From Actinomyces johnsonii (GTDB lineage Bacteria; Actinomycetota; Actinomycetes; Actinomycetales; Actinomycetaceae): a DNA stretch of 64,000 nt. Every line of letters begins with the position of its first letter. Positions within the stretch are counted from its first letter, which is position 1. Made by a program: the position numbers and the translations under genes. Of the stretch, positions 9,410 to 19,082 are shown piece after piece. The stretch lies in the NCBI RefSeq assembly GCF_006546835.1, contig NZ_VICB01000003.1, positions 372,001 through 436,000 of the forward strand. Reading direction: 5' to 3'. The notes below the pieces were generated by a model that was given only the letters and a program-made list of their open reading frames with translations, searched no databases and had not been told where the DNA came from.

Positions 9410-10624
9410 GTGCCTGTGAGCACCAGCACGACATCCGAGACGTATCCGAGCCCCCACCTGCCCCGCCGCCTCGCCCTGCCCGACTTCCCCTGGGACTCGC
9501 TGCGGCCCTACCGGGAGCGCGCCGCCGAGCATCCGGACGGCGTCGTCGATCTCGCAGTGGGCACACCCGTCGACCCCACCCCCGAGATCGCGCGGACCGC
9601 CCTGTCCACGGCCGCCAACGCCCCCGGCTACCCGACGACGGTCGGTGCCCCCGTGGTGCGCGCCGCCATCATCGAGTGGATGGAGCGCCGTCGAGGAGTG
9701 GCCGGCCTGAACGACGCCGAGGTCATCCCCACAATCGGTTCCAAGGAGTCCGTGGCCCTCCTCCCGCTCCACCTGGGCGTGGGCCCCGGCGACCTCGTCC
9801 TGCACCCGCGGGCCGCCTATCCCACCTACGACGTCGGCGCCCGCCTCGTGGGCGCCACCCCGGTTCCCGTGGACACCGACGCAGACCCCGCCACCTGGGA
9901 CGTCGCCGACGATGCGCGGGTGGCCGTCGTCTGGCTCAACAGTCCCGGCAACCCCGACGGGCACGTCCTGGATGCCGAGCAGATGGCCCGGATCGTCGCC
10001 TGGGCCAGGAGGCGCGGCGCGATCGTCATCTCCGACGAGTGCTACGCCGAGCTCGCCTGGGAGGCGCCGTGGGACGCCGAGCCGATCCCGAGCCTCCTGG
10101 ATCCCGGGGTCGGGGGAGAGGCGGGCCGGAGCGGCCTGCTCGCCCTGTACTCCCTGTCCAAGCAGTCCAACCTGGCCGGCTACCGGGCGGCCTTCCTCGC
10201 CGGGGACGCCGACCTGGTCGGCGCGGTCACCGAGGTGCGCAAGCACACCGGGATGCTCGTGCCGACTCCGGTCCAGGCCGCCCTTGTGGCTGCCCTCGGG
10301 GACGAGGCCCACATGGAGGTGCAGAAGGAGGTCTACCGGGAGCGCCGCGAGGTACTCGTGGAGGCGACCGCCGCCGCCGGGCTCGTCAACGACCCGGCCT
10401 CCGTGGCCGGCCTGTACCTGTGGCTCAAGGGACCCGAGTCGATGAGCGCCTACGACCTCGTGGGAGCCTTCGCCGAGCTGGGGATCGTCGTGGCCCCCGG
10501 CGACTTCTACGGCGAGGCCGGGGCCGGGCGGGTGCGCATGAGCCTGACCGACACCGACGAGCGCGTGCAGGCCGCCGCGCAGCGCCTGCGCTCGCCTGAG
10601 GCCGCCGCCCTCTTCGCCGGCTGA
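9410..10624 (+). CDS. dapC: Succinyldiaminopimelate transaminase DapC
   Basis: A PLP-dependent class I/II aminotransferase of about 400 residues. Family hallmarks are LPDFPWDSLRPYRERA at the start, NSPGNPDGHVLD, DECYAEL (the PLP-contacting Asp-Tyr region) and the Schiff-base lysine in YSLSKQSNLAGYR. It converts N-succinyl-2-amino-6-ketopimelate to N-succinyl-LL-diaminopimelate in the succinylase branch of lysine and cell-wall DAP synthesis. An in-frame ATG lies at 9383, but the ribosome site GAGGAAG (about 9398-9404) sits before GTG 9410 and GTG 9416, so I place the start at 9410. It follows fdxA; its pathway partner dapD is at 33.4 kb in this window. Confidence 0.93.
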   Translation: MPVSTSTTSETYPSPHLPRRLALPDFPWDSLRPYRERAAEHPDGVVDLAVGTPVDPTPEIARTALSTAANAPGYPTTVGAPVVRAAIIEWMERRRGVAGLNDAEVIPTIGSKESVALLPLHLGVGPGDLVLHPRAAYPTYDVGARLVGATPVPVDTDADPATWDVADDARVAVVWLNSPGNPDGHVLDAEQMARIVAWARRRGAIVISDECYAELAWEAPWDAEPIPSLLDPGVGGEAGRSGLLALYSLSKQSNLAGYRAAFLAGDADLVGAVTEVRKHTGMLVPTPVQAALVAALGDEAHMEVQKEVYRERREVLVEATAAAGLVNDPASVAGLYLWLKGPESMSAYDLVGAFAELGIVVAPGDFYGEAGAGRVRMSLTDTDERVQAAAQRLRSPEAAALFAG

Positions 10625-10630
10625 GCCGGG

Positions 10631-11866
10631 CTAGTCCACCGCGGGCCAGTCGGAGGTGAGATAGGCCCCGACGGCGCGGTGCTGGAAACGGTAGGGCCTG
10701 CCGCGCCGGATGATCCTGCGGGTCAGGTCGAGTCGCTGCGCGGTAGGGCCTGCCTCGGTGGCCCTCTTGTGGCCGAGCCGCTTCGCGATGTTCGTCAGAG
10801 AACGTTCCTCAGGCGCGAGTTCGGCCATCGCCTCGATGAACTCCCGCTCGCGCGGTGGGAGCCGGTCCAGGATGCGCTGAACGTGCGCCTCCGCCTCGCC
10901 TGCAGCCTGCCTGCTCCATCCGGTACGAACATGCTCGGCCGTGATGATGCTGTCGGTGCCAGCATGCCAGGCGCATTGTCCGGCGAGCTGGAAGAGGAAC
11001 GGCTCCCCGCAGGAGAGCTCGACGATGGTGCGTTGAGCGGCGGGTTCCATGAAGATCCGGTCTGCGCCGCCGTCGGCCCTGGTGATGGGCCAGCCCCAGG
11101 TGACGAAGGGATGGAGGGCGACCAGGAGCTCATCGTCATCGATAGTGTTCAGAGTGGTGGTCTGGAAGCGACGTGCGAAGGTGGCACCGGATAGGGCTCC
11201 GGCCATGTCCGCGAACTCGGGCAGCCCGGTCAGGTAGACGGCGATAGGAAGCGCCGCGCCAACGCTCAGACCGCCGGGAAGGGTCGTGGGTTCCTCGTGA
11301 GTGAGGGCGTCGCCGAGAGCGATGAGCAGCTGAGAGCGCGCGTGCTCATCGGTGATGTTCTGGACCTCGTCGATGTGAATCATCACCATGATGTGGCGTT
11401 TTGTCGCCGCACGGCCGATCTCGATGAGGAGATCGGTCAGGGCGGTGTAAGGCTCGGGGCCATCTTGGGCGCGCATGGACAGTGAGATGCCCGATGCGGC
11501 CACGGACTCAACGCGGCGCAGCAGGTCGCCGATGCGCCGCTCCCTGGCGGCAGGGAGACCTGCTGTGTCGGCGAGGGCCAGCAGAGCTGAGGCGACCCGC
11601 TTGATGGGGTCGCTGCCCGACGGGATGCGCAGCTGCGGCGTGACCCAGTCGCCGGACTCCGAGGCCTCACTTGCGATCCGCCGCACCAGTGAGGACTTGC
11701 CGGAGCTGGCCTCTCCCAGGATCGTACGGCCGCGCTCGTGGATGCCGGCGGTGCGGCGCGGGCGAAGGGCGTCCCGCCAGTCGCTGAGGTGCTCGATGCG
11801 TCCCGCCCACACCAGGGGCACCGTGTCCGAGCCTGGGCTGAACGGCGAGTCAAGGGGAGTCCTCAT
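10631..11866 (-). CDS. AAA family ATPase with C-terminal winged-helix-like region
   Basis: A 411-residue ATP-binding protein. Walker A is GEASSGKSS (residues 51-59) and Walker B is IHIDEVQNI (Asp166, Glu167). A later stretch LSGATFARRFQTTTLNTID may carry the arginine finger and sensor residues. The C-terminus (LPPREREFIEAMAELAPEERSLTNIAKRLGHK) looks like a winged-helix DNA-binding region, as in Orc1/Cdc6- and MalT-like STAND/AAA proteins. It is convergent with dapC (6 bases apart). Two AT-rich palindromes at its start codon and just upstream suggest repression, possibly autoregulation. Cellular role unknown: defence, plasmid/phage-derived regulation or stress signalling are all possible. Confidence 0.75.
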   Translation of the reverse strand: MRTPLDSPFSPGSDTVPLVWAGRIEHLSDWRDALRPRRTAGIHERGRTILGEASSGKSSLVRRIASEASESGDWVTPQLRIPSGSDPIKRVASALLALADTAGLPAARERRIGDLLRRVESVAASGISLSMRAQDGPEPYTALTDLLIEIGRAATKRHIMVMIHIDEVQNITDEHARSQLLIALGDALTHEEPTTLPGGLSVGAALPIAVYLTGLPEFADMAGALSGATFARRFQTTTLNTIDDDELLVALHPFVTWGWPITRADGGADRIFMEPAAQRTIVELSCGEPFLFQLAGQCAWHAGTDSIITAEHVRTGWSRQAAGEAEAHVQRILDRLPPREREFIEAMAELAPEERSLTNIAKRLGHKRATEAGPTAQRLDLTRRIIRRGRPYRFQHRAVGAYLTSDWPAVD

Positions 11867-11868
11867 GA

Positions 11869-11882
11869 TGATAAGTTTATCA
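11869..11882. promoter_or_regulatory. Near-palindromic operator-like site TGATAAGTTTATCA
   Basis: A 14-base near-perfect dyad immediately before the ATPase start codon on the minus strand. It shares TGATAA/TTATCA arms with the perfect palindrome 13 bases further upstream. A pair of such sites overlapping the 5' end of one gene is the usual arrangement for a dimeric repressor. Confidence 0.6.
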
Positions 11883-11894
11883 ACGATCGGCTAA

Positions 11895-11912
11895 CTTGAT
11901 AAATTTATCAAG
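11895..11912. promoter_or_regulatory. Perfect 18-base palindrome CTTGATAAATTTATCAAG
   Basis: The sequence equals its own reverse complement over 18 bases. It is strikingly AT-rich for this genome. With the dyad at 11869-11882 it forms a tandem operator (centre-to-centre about 28 bases) upstream of the AAA ATPase gene and within the ATPase/gltA divergent region. Confidence 0.7.
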
Positions 11913-12075
11913 AGACGACGGGAGCCCGGTTGGCGTCCACGGTGGGGGCAACGTGACGGGCCAATGAGACGACGGCGTGACAGCACACCCCGTACAGTGT
12001 GCGCTGGGTCCGCCGGACACCCAGTGGGCCCAGGCCTCGCCGTCGCGATGCGCGCGGCCCCGAGCCCCAGGAGAC

Positions 12076-13503
<1,428 letters not shown>

Positions 13504-13564
13504 ATCACGAGGGTCTGAGGCTTACGGCTCACGCCGGTCGCTCAAGGCCGCGGCGGTCCAGACT

Positions 13565-13666
13565 GGGGACGTACTTTCCCCACGAGGACTGCGTTCTCCC
13601 CCAAACCACTGAGGGCGGACCTCAGTGGTTTGGGGGAGAAGTACGTCCCCGACGCAGAAGTACGTC
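13565..13666. repeat. Large palindromic element with 21-bp perfect stem
   Basis: Bases 13594-13614 and 13620-13640 form a perfect 21-bp inverted repeat (arms contain CCCCCAAACCACTGAGG) around a 5-base loop. Outside it, GGGGACGTACTT (13565-13576) is repeated inverted at 13639-13650, and AAGTACGTC occurs again at 13658-13666. The nested arms and repeated AAGTACGTC suggest a REP-like or miniature mobile element rather than a simple terminator. It lies 90 bases past the citrate synthase stop and would also end transcription from either side. It has no T-run. Confidence 0.7.
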
Positions 13667-13755
13667 GTCGATCAGAGCGTTGGGCCGTCCGGCGCATGGA
13701 GGAGCGGCTGATGACCGCCGAGAGCTCCTGTGGCCGTTTGAGGGAAGCGCCCGGG

Positions 13756-14661
13756 CTACCTGAGGTAGTCATCCAGGGTGGCCAGTATCGTCGGGGTGAC
13801 GCGTTCGGCCTTCTCGTTGAGAATCAGGTGGTGACCGGCGGGCAACTCGATCAGCCGCTTCTGGGGCGCCACTAGTCGCTCGTAGACCAAGCGGCTGTAA
13901 CCGAGGGTGAACAGGGGGTCGCCCGTCGACACGAACGCCACCACCGGACAGGCGATGCTGCCGTCGACGAGGACCGACATATCGGTCGTGAACAGGCTGG
14001 ATAGGAAGCTCACTGGGTAAGCAGTGCGTCCCAGGGGATCCCGGTAGAACTCGTCGCGCCACTCCCGCTCCGAGAAGACCTTGCTGACGTCGAGGTAGCA
14101 ACTCATCGGTACCTGAAGCCCGGGCAGCACTCGACCGGCGAGGGCGATGACCCTCCGGATCACTGGGTACGCCACGCCGAGCGCGTTGGGGAAGCGTGTG
14201 ACCGACAGGGACTCTCGCAAGGGTGTGAACAGAACGTTGTGCGGAAAGGCGGTCCGGATGCGGTGCTCGCCGCCGGCTGCCAGCAGGGTGAGGATTCCGC
14301 CCTGGCTCGACCCCATCAGCCCGACGGCGCCGGGGAAACGGGCGCAGGCATAGCCCACCGCGTCCCGGACGTTTCCGATCATGTCGTCGAGGGTGAACCG
14401 GTGGATGATCCGGGGGCTGCGCCCATGGGACAGCGGGTGAACGCCGACTACGTGGTAGCCGTGCCGGCTGACCGCGTCTAGGAAGGGGCTGTAGAACAGG
14501 GGGTGGGTCATGGTGCCTGGGACGAACACGACTGTCGGGGCCGCGTCCTGCTCCGCCTCCCAGATGGACAGTGTGATGGGGGCTCGGCCCGATTCGATCG
14601 AGACCTCCGAGTAACTGGCCAGGCCGATCGAGTGCTCGTTCAGCAGCGTTGCGATGTCCAT
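13756..14661 (-). CDS. Alpha/beta-fold hydrolase
   Basis: A 301-residue serine hydrolase. The nucleophile elbow is GSSQGG, the likely acid is in STGDPLF, and the catalytic histidine is in LPAGHHLIL near the C-terminus. An oxyanion-hole region is near VVFVPGTMTHPLFYSP. No signal peptide is seen, so it is probably cytoplasmic. Esterase, lipase-like or peptidase activity cannot be told apart from the sequence. It is followed on the plus side by the palindromic element at 13.6 kb. The upstream gap to the VOC gene is about 150 bases, and the two genes read in the same direction. Confidence 0.85.
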   Translation of the reverse strand: MDIATLLNEHSIGLASYSEVSIESGRAPITLSIWEAEQDAAPTVVFVPGTMTHPLFYSPFLDAVSRHGYHVVGVHPLSHGRSPRIIHRFTLDDMIGNVRDAVGYACARFPGAVGLMGSSQGGILTLLAAGGEHRIRTAFPHNVLFTPLRESLSVTRFPNALGVAYPVIRRVIALAGRVLPGLQVPMSCYLDVSKVFSEREWRDEFYRDPLGRTAYPVSFLSSLFTTDMSVLVDGSIACPVVAFVSTGDPLFTLGYSRLVYERLVAPQKRLIELPAGHHLILNEKAERVTPTILATLDDYLR

Positions 14662-14817
14662 GCCAGCTACGCCCTCTCAAGGTTGTCAGCGTTTCCGGCC
14701 GGTCAGCCTGTGGACGCTCACGCGACGAAGGCTCGTACGGCTGAGCGGATGATCTCGGCCCGCTGGTCGGCCGCAGCCACCAGGCTATCGCCTCAACGGC
14801 ATGCTGAGGCCGGTGGG

Positions 14818-15666
14818 CTACAGCCGGGTCAGGTCGATCTTGCCCATCTGCAGGATCTTCTCGCGCGTGGCAGCGTCAGCCATGAGCTCGGCGATGTTGT
14901 GGGGGACGACCTGCCAGGACACGCCCCAGCGGTCGACGCACCAGCCGCAGCGCTCGGCCTCGGGCACGGCCGACAGTCCCGTCCAGTAGCGGTCGATCTC
15001 CTCCTGGTCCCGGCAGGAGACGATCATGGAGACCCCGGGCGTGAAGGTGAAGTCGTGGAAGGCCCCCGAGTCCATGGCCGCCATCCAGGTGCCGCGCAGC
15101 GTGAAGTCGGTGAACATGACGGTCCCCGCCTCCATCGGCCCACCCTCCTCGTAGCGGCGCAGAGCCCCGCGGTGGGCGTCGTCGAACAGGGCGATCCAGG
15201 CCTCAGTGGCCTCCTCTGCGTTGGCGTGGTTGGTTCCGCCAAACATGAAGGAGGGCAGGATGAAGGGACGCGGCTCGCCGGCCGGGTCGGTGAGCATGAG
15301 TTGCCAGGTCATGCCGAAGCGGTCGCGGACCCAGGCGTAGCGCGGCGAGAAGGGGTACTCGCCCAGCTCCATGAGCACACCGCCGGCGGAGAGCCGCTCG
15401 TAGAGCTCATCGAGGTAGGTCCGGGCCTGGTCCTCGTCGCCGAACAGGAGCGGGTCGAAGTTCAGGATGCAGCTGATCGACGGGTTCGGGGCGTACTGGT
15501 CGCCGCCGTTGATGAGCGAGAGGCGGAAGCCATGGATGCTGACCGTGGCAGCGAGCCCAGGTGTCTGCTCGACGACGGAGCCCTCGCGGAAGACGTCTGC
15601 GTAGAACCGGGCCGCTTCGTCGTCGGCGGCGTCGCACCAGATGGCGGGAGTGATGAGCTGATCCAT
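14818..15666 (-). CDS. VOC/PhnB-like two-domain protein
   Basis: About 282 residues made of two related halves. The first starts MDQLITPAIWCDAADDEAARFYADVF and the second contains GTVMFTDFTLRGTWMAAMD. Each half has the wide-open beta-alpha-beta arrangement of PhnB/3-demethylubiquinone methyltransferase-like (glyoxalase superfamily) domains, including FGMTWQLML and WGVSWQVVPHNIAELM. The family binds small molecules or metal ions; no catalysis is established for this type. The frame extends upstream to 15738, but ATG 15666 matches the conserved family start and the extra residues overlap a strong hairpin, so I use 15666. Confidence 0.85.
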   Translation of the reverse strand: MDQLITPAIWCDAADDEAARFYADVFREGSVVEQTPGLAATVSIHGFRLSLINGGDQYAPNPSISCILNFDPLLFGDEDQARTYLDELYERLSAGGVLMELGEYPFSPRYAWVRDRFGMTWQLMLTDPAGEPRPFILPSFMFGGTNHANAEEATEAWIALFDDAHRGALRRYEEGGPMEAGTVMFTDFTLRGTWMAAMDSGAFHDFTFTPGVSMIVSCRDQEEIDRYWTGLSAVPEAERCGWCVDRWGVSWQVVPHNIAELMADAATREKILQMGKIDLTRL

Positions 15667-15696
15667 GCGGACACCGTACCGCGACCGCACGTGCGA

Positions 15697-15734
15697 CGGG
15701 GTGCCGCTCCCTTCCAGCCAGGAGCGGCACCCCG
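15697..15734. terminator. Strong GC hairpin, probable terminator of the surface-protein gene
   Basis: CGGGGTGCCGCTCC (15697-15710) pairs perfectly with GGAGCGGCACCCCG (15721-15734) around a 10-base loop. It lies about 50 bases past the stop of the minus-strand surface-protein gene and just before the VOC gene start. No T-run follows on the minus strand, so the hairpin could also act as an mRNA stabiliser. Confidence 0.6.
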
Positions 15735-15787
15735 ACAAGGTGACAGAAGCGAGGGATCGGTGGGTCAGTGCCTGGTGACGGCGCCGG

Positions 15788-18052
15788 TCATGAGATGACC
15801 CTGCGCCGGTAGTGGAGCACTGCTGCGCCGGTGAGCATCCCGATGACCGCCAGGGTCGTCAGCCTGCCCGCTCGGGGTCCCGTATTGGACAAGGACCTGC
15901 GTGAGGCGGTGGTGGTCGGAGCGGCAGTGGGCGCTTTGGTGGGCTCGGGGACAACAGCCGGTGTAGGTACCGAGCCGCTATTTGGATCTGGGGTGGGTTG
16001 AACGCTAGGAGCACCGCCGTCGGGCGGGCAATTCTCGCCGACGACGCAGACACCGGGCTTGTCCTCAGTGGGGAAGCCGGGGTCGGGGTCGCATTCATCG
16101 CCGACGCCGTCATTATCGAAGTCGGACTGACCCCAGTTGTAGACATCGGGGCAGTTGTCCTGGTCTCGTGGCGTGCTGTCGCCGTCGTCGGTGATGTCGA
16201 CCTGGGTGGTGGCGACGGCAGCCTGGCCGTCGGACTGGGTGACGCGCAGGCCGATGACGCCGCTGAATTCCTCTGTGAAGGTATGGGTGATACGCGGCGA
16301 GTTGGCGGTCTCGTCGTAGACGCCATCGCCGTTGAAGTCCCATTCGTAGGAGGTCAGGGACCCCGAGACCGCGTGGGAGGCCGCGGCATCGATGTCGACG
16401 GAATCTCCTACCTTGGCGACGTAGGGACCCTGGATCCAGGCGAAGGGCTTGTTGAGCTCGCTGTTGATGGCGTTGTTGACGAGGTCGCTGACCTGATCGG
16501 GGGAGGAGGCGTTAGCGGTGGTGCCGGAGCTGGAGGTGACCAGGGTTCGGAACTCGGTGGAGCTGAGATGCCCGGTGTCGATGCCGTAGACGCTGACCGG
16601 ATCCACTTCGTAGGCAGCCTTGGCCACGGAGGCGGCGGTATAGCCGGTTCCTGGTTCCGGGTCTCGAGGTGGTGCGTCGCCGATGACGACGACGATCTTC
16701 TTCACCCCGTTACGCCATTTCATATTGACGGCCTGCATGACACCGCTGTAAACGCTGGCATTGGTATTACCAAAATTTCCTCCCTCATATGTTAACGAAT
16801 CTAGTCCTTTTTCTAGGGTAGGACCATCGCTGGTAAAGTCAACATCTGTCCGGGCTAAATAGTTGTTGGCGTTGAAATCAGGGTGATCCTTATAGTCGAC
16901 GAGCGCAAAACGGTATGAAGAAGCGCCTTGCTGTGTTTGTTTGATGATTGTGCTGACTCTCGCCCTGAGGGCGCCAACGTTGTTCTTCATGGAGCCGGTG
17001 GAGTCGATGGCGAAGACTATGTCAATGTCGCCCTTTACTCCCAGCATCGGGTTGTCGAAACTGGGGATACCGACCTTCTTGGCGATGAGTTTTGCGATCT
17101 CGTCATGGCCGACGAGGTTCGGGTGGTAGAATTCATTTGTGTCCCAACTGCTTTTAGACTGGATGTTACCGTTCTCGTCTGTTTGTCCTTCGGTCTCAAA
17201 AAATTCGTTGATCCATCGATGTGGGTTGCGATCTTTCACTGAGGGGTCTGGTTCATGGCCGTCAAATGTATCGATGACTCCGTCGATGTAAGTGACCTTA
17301 AGGCTAGGGTGTGAATTATTCCATTCCTGGACGAGAGTCGATTGTATTTGCATGGAGGAGTCACTAAGTGATCGCACTCCGGCCCCTGCATTGTACTCGA
17401 CACCGTCATCCTTCAGGATGTACTCCCTGTTGGAAGCGAGACGCGGATACCCTACAAGGATAACTTGAGCGTCGTTAGTTAGTTTATCGTCGATTTGTTG
17501 AAGTATGGTTAAAGTGTTGGTCTTAACGTTCTCAAGCTGCGTGTTGGCATTTGTGACTTTCTCCTTGCATGTTTTGGCGTCTCGCATTCCGAGAGCGAAG
17601 CACTGTTGCACTATGTCGGAGAAATTGACGTCATTGCCGCCGATGGTGAACATCACCAGATTTGTGTCTGCAGACATTTTGTCAATTTGGTTCGTCTTCC
17701 CGTCCGTATGTAGGACGTCCGACGTAACACTACCGCTGTAGGCGAGATTTTCAAGGGTAGTGGGGGCTCCTTGGTCATTGAGCCAACGCGTGTATTTGTG
17801 TGCCCAGTTATTGTGGCTGCGATAGGATTCTTTGGGGCCATAATAGTCGCCCGCTCCATTTCCGGCAGAATATGAATCGCCGAGCAGTGTCGCGCGAATG
17901 AGGTTGTTGGTTTTGACTTCAGCGGAAGCAGGCGGGCTGAGTGGCAGGCTGGTTGCGATGCTAATTAGTGAAAGAAGCGTGATGATGGAGCAGAGTCGAA
18001 GTAGTGTTGAAAAGAAAGAATTGGAGATGCTAGAGGATTTGATCCTGTACAT
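15788..18052 (-). CDS. Cell-wall surface protein: SGNH esterase + vWA + PKD + calcium-binding repeats + sorting signal
   Basis: A 754-residue secreted, probably sortase-anchored protein. A signal peptide covers about residues 1-44. An SGNH/GDSL hydrolase domain follows (GDSYSAGNG at 58-66, GGND at 138-141, FYHPNLVGHDE near 308-317). A von Willebrand A domain starts near 342 with the MIDAS motif DSTGSM (350-355). A PKD-like domain covers about 545-620 (SYEWDFNGDGVYD), then thrombospondin-3-like Asp-rich repeats (QDNCP, DFDNDGVGDECD; 624-657). A Pro/Thr-rich wall-spanning stretch precedes the LSNTG sorting motif at 721-725, a hydrophobic helix and the basic tail YRRRVIS. The likely role is esterase action on a host or envelope glycan combined with adhesion. 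The 5' two thirds have clearly lower GC than neighbours, a sign of transfer or domain shuffling. Confidence 0.87.
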   Translation of the reverse strand: MYRIKSSSISNSFFSTLLRLCSIITLLSLISIATSLPLSPPASAEVKTNNLIRATLLGDSYSAGNGAGDYYGPKESYRSHNNWAHKYTRWLNDQGAPTTLENLAYSGSVTSDVLHTDGKTNQIDKMSADTNLVMFTIGGNDVNFSDIVQQCFALGMRDAKTCKEKVTNANTQLENVKTNTLTILQQIDDKLTNDAQVILVGYPRLASNREYILKDDGVEYNAGAGVRSLSDSSMQIQSTLVQEWNNSHPSLKVTYIDGVIDTFDGHEPDPSVKDRNPHRWINEFFETEGQTDENGNIQSKSSWDTNEFYHPNLVGHDEIAKLIAKKVGIPSFDNPMLGVKGDIDIVFAIDSTGSMKNNVGALRARVSTIIKQTQQGASSYRFALVDYKDHPDFNANNYLARTDVDFTSDGPTLEKGLDSLTYEGGNFGNTNASVYSGVMQAVNMKWRNGVKKIVVVIGDAPPRDPEPGTGYTAASVAKAAYEVDPVSVYGIDTGHLSSTEFRTLVTSSSGTTANASSPDQVSDLVNNAINSELNKPFAWIQGPYVAKVGDSVDIDAAASHAVSGSLTSYEWDFNGDGVYDETANSPRITHTFTEEFSGVIGLRVTQSDGQAAVATTQVDITDDGDSTPRDQDNCPDVYNWGQSDFDNDGVGDECDPDPGFPTEDKPGVCVVGENCPPDGGAPSVQPTPDPNSGSVPTPAVVPEPTKAPTAAPTTTASRRSLSNTGPRAGRLTTLAVIGMLTGAAVLHYRRRVIS

Positions 18053-18195
18053 GACTGCAGCGTCTTCCGTGTTGGGTGGTGCTGAGAATACTCGATGCGG
18101 GTCGAAACGGTGAAACGGCGGATTGACTTATTGAAGAAGATCCTGGATCACTGCGTTTGTCGGTTTTGCGATCTTGCGGATAACATTAGGCATGC

Positions 18196-18762
18196 TCATG
18201 AAAAATCTAAAGAAACTGCTACAGTATTCAGTCGTTCCTTTGGAATGTTCGAATCATTCTCTGTGTTGGCGGTCAGTGTCAGTCGCATGTAATCATCTCC
18301 AGCTCGGTTGCGGTGTCGAGCCAGCCATACATTAGATGACGATATGTCGGTCTCTTCGACCCATCCGTTTTTTTCCGCATATCTAATGAATGATTTGTGA
18401 AGAGATGCTATGTCACCATTTTCTCCTTGAAACCATCGAGTTAAGGAAATATGTGGATCTTCGATCGAGAACCATTCGGTGGGCTTGGTCTCCTCTGTTT
18501 CGATAGCCTTATGATCAAGGATCGTTTCGGCGCCCATGGGGTCGTTCCGCAGTGCTCGCAGTAACTTTCCATCTTCTGTGAGGGGTCCTCCGGGGCGAAA
18601 AGACCATAATCCGCCGGCGAGGAGGAGTCCTCCGGTAAGGCTAAGGCATCCGACTCTTATCAGAACTCGTCGTCGAGATGGGCGCGAAGGCGGGCCAGTG
18701 GATTCTGAAGAGGAGTTGGAGGTACGAGGGGAGCCGTGAGATCGCGGGGCTGGTGGAGGCAT
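18196..18762 (-). CDS. Single-pass membrane or secreted protein of unknown function
   Basis: A 188-residue protein. A basic, Ser/Pro-rich N-terminus (RPSRRRVLI) precedes one hydrophobic helix (about residues 34-53), then a soluble domain of about 130 residues with no motif I recognise. The soluble part is Asn/Glu/Thr-rich and of lower GC, like the next gene. It sits 143 bases upstream of the SGNH-vWA surface-protein gene on the same strand, so it is probably its partner, for example an accessory or immunity-like membrane protein. That link is inferred from position only. Confidence 0.7.
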   Translation of the reverse strand: MPPPAPRSHGSPRTSNSSSESTGPPSRPSRRRVLIRVGCLSLTGGLLLAGGLWSFRPGGPLTEDGKLLRALRNDPMGAETILDHKAIETEETKPTEWFSIEDPHISLTRWFQGENGDIASLHKSFIRYAEKNGWVEETDISSSNVWLARHRNRAGDDYMRLTLTANTENDSNIPKERLNTVAVSLDFS

Positions 18763-19082
18763 GTCACAATTGTATAAAAACTAACATCGAAGTGGCGAGT
18801 ATCTTACATGCTGACGTTCGTCAGTGCTAGTGTTTGTCTGATGTCTGGTCTCTCCATTTCCCGGGGCGTGTTCCCTGTATGTCTCACATGTCTGCGGCAG
18901 TCGCAGTGGCCTGCATTATTTTGCACGATTTCATGCTGACAGTGTTGTTCTCACGTCATTTCACCGATCTTAGTTTACGTAAAGGTGATTTCTAACTGTA
19001 TTGTAGAACGCGAAGATGTCGCCGTGCGTTTCTATTGAAATACATTTAAAAATACGGATGATCGGTAATCTTTGATCTCGAC
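18763..19082. other. AT-rich intergenic region
   Basis: About 320 bases of unusually AT-rich DNA for this genome, with no credible gene on either strand. It probably holds the promoter of the 188-residue membrane protein gene. Its composition matches the adjacent surface-protein locus. Confidence 0.6.

Noticed and set aside
8828-10312. 494-residue minus-strand frame opposite fdxA and dapC
   Set aside because: Gly/Val/Asp-rich antisense shadow of two well-supported genes.
14503-15798. 431-residue plus-strand frame opposite the VOC gene
   Set aside because: The minus-strand gene has clear VOC/PhnB motifs; this frame is its complement.
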